Shown: piece after piece, positions 53,631 to 61,186 of the stretch
Numbering within the stretch: position 1 is the stretch's first letter
Layout of the letters: each line of letters starts with the position of its first letter
Assembly: GCA_902776835.1 (NCBI GenBank)
Contig: CACYRK010000016.1
Span: 1-61,186 of the forward strand
Origin: an uncultured Bacteroidales bacterium
Lineage (GTDB): Bacteria; Bacteroidota; Bacteroidia; Bacteroidales; Muribaculaceae
Length of the DNA stretch: 61,186 nt
Direction: 5' to 3'
Notes under the pieces: generated by a model
Seen by the model: only the letters and a program-made list of their open reading frames with translations
Told to the model about the DNA's origin: nothing
The model's database searches: none
Translations under genes and position numbers: made by a program

Positions 53631-54797
53631 ATGAAACAAACATTTTCTTTAGTAATGCTAATGGCCATTCTACTTATGGCCGTGGTAGGTAACGCCCAGG
53701 TTAAGATTAACTCTGCCGGGCAGATGATTGTGGGTAACGACACGGTCGACACCCACTACATGAACTATTTGGCGCCTAATCTTCGCGACACCATCACGTC
53801 GGTTAAGATAATCGGATGGAACGGAAAGTATGGCCAGCGTGCGCGCCTGTCGTTTGGCGACCAGGCCAAGCGTTATGCCTACGGCGTACTTGTGGGCGAG
53901 TACACCGACGACGACACCGACCAACTGTGGCTCCACGGCAAACTCGGTATGTACGGAACATACAGCGCCAATCGCGATTCTGTATTGTTCGCATTTGACC
54001 CTGTTAGATATGGCAGATATTTCAATTTTGCCTTTGGTGTGCAAACCAATCAGGTGCTCGTATCGAGTGATGCTCGATTCAAAGAGGATGTGCAACCTGT
54101 CGACGACGCGCTGGCGACGCTCAGCGAGGTGGCGGGTGTGAGTTACAAATATAAGGACCGCGGACGCGCTGTTACATCACGTTTCAACCAAAAAACTGAC
54201 GAGGGCGACGAAGAAAGCCTTGTGATTGACGAGAAGGACCAGCGTGACAAGGAACTGATGGCCCGCATCGAAGAAATCATGGCTGATGACAGCCGCCACT
54301 ACGGCTTTGTTGCCCAGGACCTTGAGGCCGTGTTGCCTGACTTGGTATACACCGACAAGCAGGGCTACAAATCGGTTGACTACATCGGCCTGATTCCCAT
54401 CCTTGTCAACGCCATCAATGAACTCTCGCAACAGGTGGCAGAACTCAGAGAGGAGAAGGACGCTCCCGCGGTGATGAACGCCCCGATGCAGGCAGAGCCC
54501 TCCATCGCCACCGAGAACCTTGCCGCCGACATGGTCGCTCCGCGTCTGTTCCAGAACCAGCCCAACCCCTTCAGCACGGAGACCCAAATCCGTTACCAAC
54601 TGCCCGAGACGGTGGCCAAAGCCACACTCTACATCTACGATATGCAAGGCAAGCAAATCAAGGCCGTCGACGTGGCCGAGCGCGGAATGTCGAGCGTGAC
54701 AATCGGCGGCGGCGACCTTGCGGCCGGGATGTACTTCTACTCGCTCATCGCCGACGGACAGGAAGTCGACACCAAGCGAATGATACTCACTAAATAA
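53631..54797 (+). CDS. S74 (tail-fibre chaperone)-domain protein with T9SS C-terminal domain
   Basis: 388 aa. Signal peptide (VVGNAQ, about 22). Residues about 25-140 are a beta region. The S74 intramolecular-chaperone/peptidase domain starts at SSDARFKEDVQP (145-156) and continues to HYGFVAQDLEAVLPDLV, ending in a coiled coil (NELSQQVAELREEKD). Residues about 305-388 are a full T9SS type A domain (LFQNQPNPFSTETQIRYQLP ... MYFYSLIADGQEVDTKRMIL). S74 domains of phage spikes trimerise and then cut themselves off. Expected at the cell surface. The C25 protease gene starts 9 nt later. Confidence 0.88.
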   Translation: MKQTFSLVMLMAILLMAVVGNAQVKINSAGQMIVGNDTVDTHYMNYLAPNLRDTITSVKIIGWNGKYGQRARLSFGDQAKRYAYGVLVGEYTDDDTDQLWLHGKLGMYGTYSANRDSVLFAFDPVRYGRYFNFAFGVQTNQVLVSSDARFKEDVQPVDDALATLSEVAGVSYKYKDRGRAVTSRFNQKTDEGDEESLVIDEKDQRDKELMARIEEIMADDSRHYGFVAQDLEAVLPDLVYTDKQGYKSVDYIGLIPILVNAINELSQQVAELREEKDAPAVMNAPMQAEPSIATENLAADMVAPRLFQNQPNPFSTETQIRYQLPETVAKATLYIYDMQGKQIKAVDVAERGMSSVTIGGGDLAAGMYFYSLIADGQEVDTKRMILTK

Positions 54798-54806
54798 GTC
54801 ACTGCC

Positions 54807-57191
54807 ATGAGAGCGAATACACATTATTATATTATAATGGCGTTGGTTGCCGTAATGGCGGCTGTCTTGCCGGCTCGTGCCGGTGTGGTCAGCCACAGTG
54901 CGACGTTCGCTTCGAGCGGATGGAGCGACAGTACCGTGGTGGTCGACAACACGAGCTATCGTCTCCACACCTTCGCCGGACTCGATGACGACGGCAACAG
55001 CGGCGCGCCCATGCTGCCGTGCAAGGCGGTGACCTTATCGGTGCCCTACAACGCCACCAATTTCACCGTCACACTTTCCAATAGCAGCATAAGCACAGGC
55101 TCTGACTCTTATGTGTGTTACCCCATACCACAGCCCATCCCCACCGACGGCACGAGCACAGGCGGTGAGGTGATTTGCGACAGCACAATCTACCACACCA
55201 ATGCGTTCTATCCCGCCTCGCCTGTAAGTGTTGTGGCCGATGGCTTCTTTATGGGCGAGAACCACCTCGTCACGGTGGCGATTTACCCCATGCAGGTCAA
55301 CCCCGTGACACGTGCGTGGCGCAAATTTACGGCCATGGACGTGACGCTGAGCTACGACATCGACCCTGATGCCGGAGGGGGCCTGATTGTCACGCAGAAC
55401 AACCGCTGGCGTGCCCAGGACCAACAGACCGCCCAACAGATGGTCGCCAATCCAACCGCAGTAGCTCAAAACGCCCCGCCAGCCACTGCCGGAACGCACT
55501 ATCACGCTCCAGCATCCGGCACCAACCCCATTGACGAACTTGGCGGCTATGAGTACACCATCATCACAACACGCGCACAAGAGCCCGCCTACAAGCGCCT
55601 CGTGGCCTGGAAACGCATGAAAGGTTACACAGCTGGTACAGTTTGTGTCGAAGACATCAACAACTATGCGACACAACTGCACAATATGTATGGCTCAAAT
55701 ATCGAATTTCCTATAGGGGAGTTTTATGATGAGATTCAAGACAGCGTCGGAGTGATACGCAACTACTTGCGTGGCGCAAAGGCCCAAAAGGGCACCCGCT
55801 ATGTTCTGATGGGAGGTGAAGGTGTGCCATATAGGACAGGATATCCTAAAAAAGAAAAGCATGTTACTACAGATTATTATTATGGAAATCTTACAACGAA
55901 TTGGAATTACGACAATGATGCTATTTATGGTGAGTATTCATTTTATGAGAATTCAAACACAAATAGATTTGATTATCAACCTCAACTATATATTGGACGA
56001 TTAGTGAGTTTGAATCAAATAGACGTGAATAACTATATTAACAAACTTTTACGCTATGAGATATATCCTGGAAATGGAGATATGGGTTATCTTAAGAAGG
56101 GGTTCTATTATGAACATAAGGATATGATAGATGAAAGTGCTCCGTTAATAAATGCTTTTGCAAGTGTTATTGACAATTCCAAAGTCATTAGGCAAAGCCT
56201 TGTGGAATTGTACCCGACTGGTCAAATTTTAATAGATTCAATAAATTCAGAGAAATATGGATTTATTAGCATGCATTGTCATGGATTTGAATGGGCGCAT
56301 GAGGTTTATACAAAAATGACCCCAACAGATACTATTAAAAGAATCATTCAGGCATATCATGATCATTATCATTCAAGCAAGCCTTTAAAATATGGAGGGG
56401 AAACAGGTAATGCATGGGATAATTTATTAAACAAAAAATATCCAAACATAATGTATTCTATTGCATGCTCTACAATGCCTTTTAATGAGTATAAGGTTTG
56501 TGGCATACTAAGCAACGGACACTCATATACATGTGGTGGCAACTATGGTGGTGCTGCATATTTGGGATATACGCATAGTGGTTATATCGGAAAATCGGCA
56601 GAACTTGAGAAGTTATTTATAGAAGAAATATGTGCATACAACAGCAAAGTCGGTGAAGCCGAGGCAATCTCAAAATACCGGTATAACAATAGGTACTATA
56701 AAATATATTTCACTATGACTCATAACTTGATGGGTGATCCGGAGTTTGAGATGTGGACTGACACGCCGCAATGTGTTCATCCCATTATTGCGAGGAATAA
56801 TGGTGGCATTACCGTTGGTGGCCTGCCTTACGGTCAAACATTCATTGTCTCATATTATGACAATGATGGAACAGTTGGTATGGATTCTATTACAACTGGG
56901 AATAAAATTCTCACTAATGTTTCGCCTCATGCGGGAGTGATGGTATATCGTCATAATTATTTGCCGTGGATCGCACCACTTACACTGCAAAATGTCACAC
57001 TCAATTCTCAGTATGTATTTGCAAGCAGTTTTTATGCTGGTAATCAAATTGATCCTTATCGCACAAGCGGGGATGTCAAGGTTCCGGCTGGAACAGACTA
57101 CGAGGTTGAGTTCTTCAACGAGGCTCGATTGCTGCCCGGTTTCCAAGTTGAAAAGGGCGCTGAATTTAAACTTTTACCAAGTAATTACTAA
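54807..57191 (+). CDS. C25 (gingipain-like) cysteine protease
   Basis: 794 aa. Signal peptide to about 25 (PARA). Residues 27-240 are a propeptide-like beta region; the C25 core starts at YEYTIITTRAQEPAYKRLVA. The catalytic dyad is His490/His492 in FISMHCHGFEW and Cys554 in YSIACSTMPFN. The C-terminus (DYEVEFFNEARLLPGFQVEK) resembles the 3-coathanger stack that precedes or replaces sorting tails; there is no full T9SS domain. The gene is compositionally mosaic: GC-rich to about 55810, AT-rich to about 57060, then GC-rich again. It is probably a secreted endopeptidase; Arg or Lys specificity cannot be read. Confidence 0.87.
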   Translation: MRANTHYYIIMALVAVMAAVLPARAGVVSHSATFASSGWSDSTVVVDNTSYRLHTFAGLDDDGNSGAPMLPCKAVTLSVPYNATNFTVTLSNSSISTGSDSYVCYPIPQPIPTDGTSTGGEVICDSTIYHTNAFYPASPVSVVADGFFMGENHLVTVAIYPMQVNPVTRAWRKFTAMDVTLSYDIDPDAGGGLIVTQNNRWRAQDQQTAQQMVANPTAVAQNAPPATAGTHYHAPASGTNPIDELGGYEYTIITTRAQEPAYKRLVAWKRMKGYTAGTVCVEDINNYATQLHNMYGSNIEFPIGEFYDEIQDSVGVIRNYLRGAKAQKGTRYVLMGGEGVPYRTGYPKKEKHVTTDYYYGNLTTNWNYDNDAIYGEYSFYENSNTNRFDYQPQLYIGRLVSLNQIDVNNYINKLLRYEIYPGNGDMGYLKKGFYYEHKDMIDESAPLINAFASVIDNSKVIRQSLVELYPTGQILIDSINSEKYGFISMHCHGFEWAHEVYTKMTPTDTIKRIIQAYHDHYHSSKPLKYGGETGNAWDNLLNKKYPNIMYSIACSTMPFNEYKVCGILSNGHSYTCGGNYGGAAYLGYTHSGYIGKSAELEKLFIEEICAYNSKVGEAEAISKYRYNNRYYKIYFTMTHNLMGDPEFEMWTDTPQCVHPIIARNNGGITVGGLPYGQTFIVSYYDNDGTVGMDSITTGNKILTNVSPHAGVMVYRHNYLPWIAPLTLQNVTLNSQYVFASSFYAGNQIDPYRTSGDVKVPAGTDYEVEFFNEARLLPGFQVEKGAEFKLLPSNY

Positions 57192-57219
57192 AATAGTTGG
57201 CAGATGAATATATTATTTA

Positions 57220-57227
57220 TAATTTTG
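57220..57227 (+). promoter_or_regulatory. -7 box TAATTTTG for the dockerin protein at 57253
   Basis: TAnnTTTG 25 nt before the ATG. Confidence 0.55.
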
Positions 57228-57252
57228 CAACAACTAAAAAAGACATGAAATT

Positions 57253-58176
57253 ATGAAAAAGAAAGCAATAATAGTTTTATTAGCAGTGTGCTCCGGTTTA
57301 GCTGCCAACGCCTATGTGCCGCTTGTGCGTGAAGGCGTTAAGTGGGTGTACTACTATTATTTCGATTGGGGTCCTGACCATTATGAAAAAGAATATCACT
57401 GTGAGTATTCATTGGAGATCAAAGGTGATTCCGTGATAAATGGTATTACATATAAGAAAGTTTTTTCACAGTGGCTTAAGTCCAGTATGGATGAAGACGC
57501 ACCAAACTATGGTTCAGACAAGCCAGAACTATGCGCTTTGGTTAGAGAAGTGAACAAAATCGTTTATATTCATTTGGTTCCCGAAGAAGACATTTGGTTT
57601 TATGAAGATTTAATGGGTTATTATGGCTTTAATCCCATGGTTGCTGGTCTTGCCCCCAACGAATGGGTGCTATATGATTTTAACGACATTAACCGTCCAT
57701 TCTCTCTCCTTGATACGCAACACCTCTATGGAATTTACCATTCAAAATATCCTGAATTCACTTATTCCGAGACGATTCAGCTGGTAGGAGAATCGGCAAA
57801 AAAATATGTAGGAAGTGATTTTCCCGCGCACTACATCATCGAAGGTCTAGGCTATGTTGATATGTATGACGGAGACTGGTTATACACAATGGCCGATTTT
57901 TATCAACCACGTTTGTCAGGGTATCCCCGCTGGGATTATGAATTATCTTATCTCGCTGATGATGATGGCGATGTGCTGTACAAGGGGAAGGCTTATACCT
58001 ATATGTGCGATGTCAACAGAGATTTTAAGGTCGATGGTGCCGATCTTAACAGAGTAATCGACTACTTGCTTCAGGATAACCACCCATGGATTGACTACCT
58101 ATACGACACTAACGGCGATGGGGAGGTTGACGGGGCCGACATCAACGAGGTAATCAACTTTATCTTGAAAAAGTGA
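57253..58176 (+). CDS. Secreted protein with C-terminal dockerin-like repeats
   Basis: 307 aa. Signal peptide (GLAANA, about 19). Residues 20-250 are rich in Tyr and Trp (WVYYYYFDWGPDHYEKEYHC) and resemble other Bacteroidales secreted proteins of unknown role. The last 57 residues are two dockerin-like repeats, DVNRDFKVDGADLN and DTNGDGEVDGADIN, the second ending FILKK at the stop. The first repeat has lost some calcium ligands (NRDF for NGDG). AT-rich gene with its own promoter, between the protease and the middle copy of the long repeat. Confidence 0.78.
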   Translation: MKKKAIIVLLAVCSGLAANAYVPLVREGVKWVYYYYFDWGPDHYEKEYHCEYSLEIKGDSVINGITYKKVFSQWLKSSMDEDAPNYGSDKPELCALVREVNKIVYIHLVPEEDIWFYEDLMGYYGFNPMVAGLAPNEWVLYDFNDINRPFSLLDTQHLYGIYHSKYPEFTYSETIQLVGESAKKYVGSDFPAHYIIEGLGYVDMYDGDWLYTMADFYQPRLSGYPRWDYELSYLADDDGDVLYKGKAYTYMCDVNRDFKVDGADLNRVIDYLLQDNHPWIDYLYDTNGDGEVDGADINEVINFILKK

Positions 58177-58478
58177 TAAGGTATGCAGAAATTGTCAACT
58201 TCGTCATAGGCAATGAAAATTAGTGACCATTCTACACACGCGAAATCGGAGTTGACGTGGCGGGTATCCATCAGGGTACCCGCCTATTTTCATCGCCCTA
58301 CATCTCTCTTAACGCGAATTTCACGAATTATATTAATTTCTCTATTTGTTTAATTTGTTTAATTTGTTGACTAACACGAACGACCGTGAATTGACCATTA
58401 ATTATTTGATTATGAAATAATTATCAAAGAAAATTTATGGATAATTTATGGATAATTCATGTTTAAAATAACCACGAT

Positions 58479-58641
58479 GGGAGTGCGCCTAACGGCGCAG
58501 TATATTTATCAAATCTATTCAAATCAAACAAAATAATTTTTTTCTTTCAATGTGAGATTTTGTTTCAATTTTGTTTGATTTACTGCCGCCAGGCGGCTCC
58601 TTTCCACCACAAAATATCAGAGAATCAGATTAATCCGTAGT
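58479..58641. repeat. Long dispersed repeat, middle copy (M), hybrid orientation
   Basis: 58479-58500 (GGGAGTGCGCCTAACGGCGC plus AG) is identical to 60286-60307. The AT core 58507-58581 has the orientation of the left copy, while CAGATTAATCCGTAGT (to 58641) has the orientation of the right copy. Upstream, 58177-58478 has AT-rich TTGTTTAATTTG-type words and no gene; 58642-58780 holds the next promoter. Confidence 0.87.
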
Positions 58642-58750
58642 TAATTATTTGTCTGTGTAATTTGTTTAATTTGTGGTTAAAATTGGGCATGATCTGCATT
58701 GATTCTCTTGTGGATGTTAAATGCTATTTGGTAGTTTGTTATATTATTTG

Positions 58751-58758
58751 TAATTTTG
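58751..58758 (+). promoter_or_regulatory. -7 box TAATTTTG for the beta-helix gene
   Basis: TAnnTTTG 22 nt before the ATG at 58781. It argues against the earlier start. Confidence 0.55.
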
Positions 58759-58780
58759 AGTGATTAAAAGAACAATAATT

Positions 58781-60208
58781 ATGAAAGATAGATGTTTATT
58801 GCTTTTATTAGCAGTGGCTTGCGGCATAGCAGTCCAGGCCAAGGTCTACACAATACATGACCTCGCTCAGTTCCCCGGCACAGGCATTACGGCCGATGAG
58901 AACGGCGTTTGCACTGTGGAGATGGAAGCGACAAAGAAAGACACCAGTTATTTCGACGAGGGGCGAATTGCCGTCTCTCGCCAGCAGATAATCATTCGTG
59001 AGGGCAATTCGTTTAAACTCGAGGATGGCGACTTGATAGTGTTCAATCTGGGTGGGCGCATCACCATCGAGGGCGACATCGATGCCGACCTGGCGATTGG
59101 CGCGAGGCTCACTGCTGCCGAGGGCGCTGAAAGCAAAGTGGCCGGGCTGCGCATGGGTGGCACGGGCCATGTGGCAAACCTCAGAAACGTCACCTTTGAG
59201 TACGTGGGCCTGGACAACTCGTGCGAGGACTCTCAGGTGATAGTGCATAATTGCACCTTTAAATACCACAATCGCTACCACGGCCTCGGTGCCATACGCT
59301 TTATGCGGCATAATCACGGCAACGTGATCGAGGACTGCAATTTCATTGACTGCGTGGGTGCGGCGGTGAATGTGGGCATTAATGTGCCTGGCGGCCTGAT
59401 ATTGCGTAACAACACGATTGAGCGCAATGTGTCGTCGGCCGACCCACTGCCTTCGATCAGTGTTGCTGCGGGCGGCGATGAGGAGATCATCATCGAAAAC
59501 AACCGCGTGATTGGTCCAGGAACATCGACGATGGCAGGTGGCATCACGGTAAACAATACTTTTAATAATCCCATAACGCGCCCAGTAATAGTTCGCAATA
59601 ACTACGTTGAGGGCAATTACTATGGAATAGGAACAAGTGAAAACAGTTATGTCATTGTTGAAAACAACACTATTGTCAACAACAATGTAATTGACAACTC
59701 AGGGAAGGGCGGTTATGGCGTCTATTGCTATAATCCCACGCCAATGGACTGCAATGCAATATTTACAGGCAACCACATCGAGGGCAATGCGGTGGGCATC
59801 TACATTAGGTATCGTGGCGAGAACTTAAACATCGGCAAGACCGATGACCCCACGGCCCCCGATTACAACCCTGGGAGGAACGTTTTCGTAAACAATGGCC
59901 GTGACGGCGAGTTGTGCGACTTGTGGAACGACACCCCCGACAACGTCTATGCCCAGGGCAACACGTGGAACGTAGCGGAGCAAACGCCCGAACTCATCGA
60001 AACGGTGATTAAGCACAAAACCGACGACAACACACTCGGAGAAGTGTATTTCATGCCGCCAAACCCCGATTTCGTTAACGTTACCGAAGTGCTTATCGAC
60101 AATGAGGATGATGCCGACGACACCTACTACAACATCCTGGGCCAGCCGGTCGCCCACCCCTCGCACGGCTACTTCATCCACCACTCAAAAGTAATCTACA
60201 TCCCCTGA
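58781..60208 (+). CDS. Secreted right-handed beta-helix protein
   Basis: 475 aa from the ATG at 58781. Signal peptide (GIAVQA, about 20). Residues about 110-345 show repeated coils of the pectate-lyase-like parallel beta-helix (VIVHNCTFKYHNRYHGLGAI, VIEDCNFIDCVGAAVNVG, PVIVRNNYVEGNYYGIGTSE, VIVENNTIVNNNVI). The end (YYNILGQPVAHPSHGYFIHH, then SKVIYIP) is a short sorting-type tail. It could be a polysaccharide lyase, isomerase or adhesin; I see no clear catalytic Asp/Arg set. It lies between the middle and right copies of the long repeat. Confidence 0.83.
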   Translation: MKDRCLLLLLAVACGIAVQAKVYTIHDLAQFPGTGITADENGVCTVEMEATKKDTSYFDEGRIAVSRQQIIIREGNSFKLEDGDLIVFNLGGRITIEGDIDADLAIGARLTAAEGAESKVAGLRMGGTGHVANLRNVTFEYVGLDNSCEDSQVIVHNCTFKYHNRYHGLGAIRFMRHNHGNVIEDCNFIDCVGAAVNVGINVPGGLILRNNTIERNVSSADPLPSISVAAGGDEEIIIENNRVIGPGTSTMAGGITVNNTFNNPITRPVIVRNNYVEGNYYGIGTSENSYVIVENNTIVNNNVIDNSGKGGYGVYCYNPTPMDCNAIFTGNHIEGNAVGIYIRYRGENLNIGKTDDPTAPDYNPGRNVFVNNGRDGELCDLWNDTPDNVYAQGNTWNVAEQTPELIETVIKHKTDDNTLGEVYFMPPNPDFVNVTEVLIDNEDDADDTYYNILGQPVAHPSHGYFIHHSKVIYIP

Positions 60209-60285
60209 TTACACGCTGCAGGGGGGGAGTGCCCTTCGGGCAGAAATTAACAATAAAAAAAATTGCACGACCTGGTGGTGTAATA

Positions 60286-60491
60286 GGGAGTGCGCCTAAC
60301 GGCGCAGAAATCAAACAAAATCTTAACAAAATCTCACATTAGCAAGAAAAAAATTATTTTGTTTGATTTGAATAGATTTGATAGATTTCTCGCGCGAAGC
60401 GCGACTCCCATAGTAATGGCAAAAGGGAGTGCACCTGGCGGCACACTCCCTTTGTGGTTGAATATCAGAATGATCAGATTAATCCGTAGTC
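60286..60491. repeat. Long dispersed repeat, right copy (R), inverted relative to the left copy
   Basis: 60308-60491 read on the minus strand follows the left copy module by module: CTACGGATTAATCTGAT, GGGAGTGTGCC hairpin, GCCATTACTATGGGAGTCGC, AAATCTATCAAATCTATTCA, AATGTGAGATTTTGTTAAG. The added 22 bp at 60286-60307 match the middle copy. The 60209-60285 piece before it is AT-rich with a run of seven G and no gene. Confidence 0.9.
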
Positions 60492-60531
60492 TTGTAGTCT
60501 ATTATATGTGTAATTTGTTTAATTTGTGGTC

Positions 60532-61186
60532 TTATTTGGTGGAGTATTTTTTGAGGACTTGGCGGCCTGTGAGGCTCACGGCATCCAACTTCTTACGAAT
60601 CAGCGAGCGACGTGCAGAGACAGAGCGCGGCGTTAAGGAATCAACCATCTTTGCTATTACCGGTAGTGGCAAGTCGAGGACTTCCAGACAAATCTCTTTG
60701 AAATCCTTCTCGTTGACTCCATCGACGCTACAGATAGCCTCTCTCGCTCCTGGATAAACGTTATTGATGAATTGGTAGAGTTTCTTCCAAAATTCCTCGT
60801 CCACGTTGATTTCGATGTCGCTTCGCGACACGATTGACGACTTTTTCGGCCCGGCGAAAGTGAGCATGTTTATCACGTCGTTCACAAGGTCGCCACGGCC
60901 CTGTTGCGTAACGAGGTCGGCCTGTAGCGTCTTGGTGTCGGCCGCGCCGTCGACGGTATTGTCGTTCTCGCGGCTCTCCAAGGCCTCGGTAAGCCGCTGG
61001 ATTTGGGCGTCGCTGTGCTGTCGCAGCCGCTCCAGTTGGCTGAGCAACGACTTGCGCCGGCGGCGATTAAGATAGGCCAAAACCGCAAGCACAAGCAGCA
61101 GAGCGACTACCGCGGCCACGGCGATGGTGACCCACTTGATAAGTTGGGAATTGCGCTGCGCGGCATTCTCGAGTTTCAGCGCCGAG
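60532..61186 (-). CDS. Membrane-anchored regulator-like protein (5' part outside the window)
   Basis: The frame is open to the window edge, so the N-terminus is missing; a GTG at 61119 is not needed as a start. The visible 217 residues begin with a charged segment, then a membrane helix (KWVTIAVAAVVALLLVLAVL), RRRRK, a coiled coil (SQLERLRQHSDAQIQRLTEA) and a C-terminal helical domain (LDLPLPVIAKMVDSLTPRSV, SARRSLIRKKLDA) that resembles a LuxR-type helix-turn-helix. Bacteroidales have many TPR-membrane-HTH regulators built this way, so TPRs may lie upstream. Target unknown. Confidence 0.7.
   Translation of the reverse strand, partial: SALKLENAAQRNSQLIKWVTIAVAAVVALLLVLAVLAYLNRRRRKSLLSQLERLRQHSDAQIQRLTEALESRENDNTVDGAADTKTLQADLVTQQGRGDLVNDVINMLTFAGPKKSSIVSRSDIEINVDEEFWKKLYQFINNVYPGAREAICSVDGVNEKDFKEICLEVLDLPLPVIAKMVDSLTPRSVSARRSLIRKKLDAVSLTGRQVLKKYSTK

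Noticed and set aside
53631..54797. Prophage, suggested by the tail-fibre-like S74 domain
   Set aside because: No capsid, terminase, integrase or portal genes occur nearby, and the protein has a signal peptide and a T9SS tail, so it is a host surface protein.

Overview
The window looks like chromosomal DNA of a gut-type Bacteroidales bacterium (Bacteroidota), most likely Muribaculaceae or a close relative. The evidence is: promoters with the Bacteroidota -7 box TAnnTTTG in front of many genes; type IX secretion (T9SS)-style C-terminal tails on exported proteins; an RprX/RprY two-component pair; a long Ala/Glu/Lys-rich tail on ribosomal protein S16; a DUF4290 protein; and an EF-G paralogue of the kind found in Bacteroides. 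Family-level placement is inference. Most of the window is GC-rich, but about 52.6-60.5 kb is patchy and includes AT-rich stretches.

Layout. 1-0.2 kb: 3' end of a 5S rRNA with its terminator and an 18/9-bp CTAG repeat. 0.2-9.7 kb: a dockerin-ended secreted protein, then mostly minus-strand housekeeping (AlkD-like protein, YraN, S16, tRNA-Gln, acyltransferase, RprX/RprY, EF-G2) and HemW. 9.7-12.2 kb: an AAA ATPase with a 33-bp repeat array just upstream, and a C26 amidohydrolase. 12.4-16.4 kb: a Cys-rich lipoprotein and a heterodimeric ABC exporter pair. 16.5-20.7 kb: a DUF362 protein divergent from two exported flavodoxins (one fused to cyclophilin-like and dockerin domains) and an acyltransferase. 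20.9-21.8 kb: two PepSY-like proteins. 21.8-22.5 kb: a repeat-packed gap. 22.5-30.0 kb: one co-directional string, yicC-gmk-nadD-DUF5063-M18 peptidase-phosphohexomutase-MFS, with two heptanucleotide repeats between genes. 30.2-31.7 kb: an adhesin-like secreted protein. 32.1-36.4 kb: tsaB-DUF4290-rimM-small acidic protein-OmpA-like-proS. 36.6-40.3 kb: a PD40/TolB-like protein and a large secreted amidase behind a 36-bp perfect palindrome. 40.6-47.1 kb: htpG-umuD-umuC and a ClpC lacking its N domain. 47.3-52.6 kb: gyrA and two tandem TPR proteins. 52.6-60.5 kb: a surface/secretion cassette (small secreted protein, S74 protein with a T9SS tail, C25 gingipain-like protease, dockerin protein, beta-helix protein) bracketed by about 180-bp inverted repeats. 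The window ends inside a membrane-anchored regulator-like gene.

Functionally, the housekeeping blocks cover translation (S16, RimM, TsaB, ProS, EF-G2), nucleotide and NAD synthesis, proteostasis (HtpG, ClpC) and DNA topology and damage tolerance (GyrA, UmuDC). The accessory genes are nearly all exported. The best candidates for new biology are the inverted-repeat cassette with its compositionally mosaic protease gene, the exported flavodoxin locus with its palindromic divergent promoter, the 33-bp array beside the AAA ATPase, and the palindrome at the amidase operon. Several intergenic microrepeat families (9, 7, 22 and 33 bp) and two families of REP-like palindromes also lie between genes.
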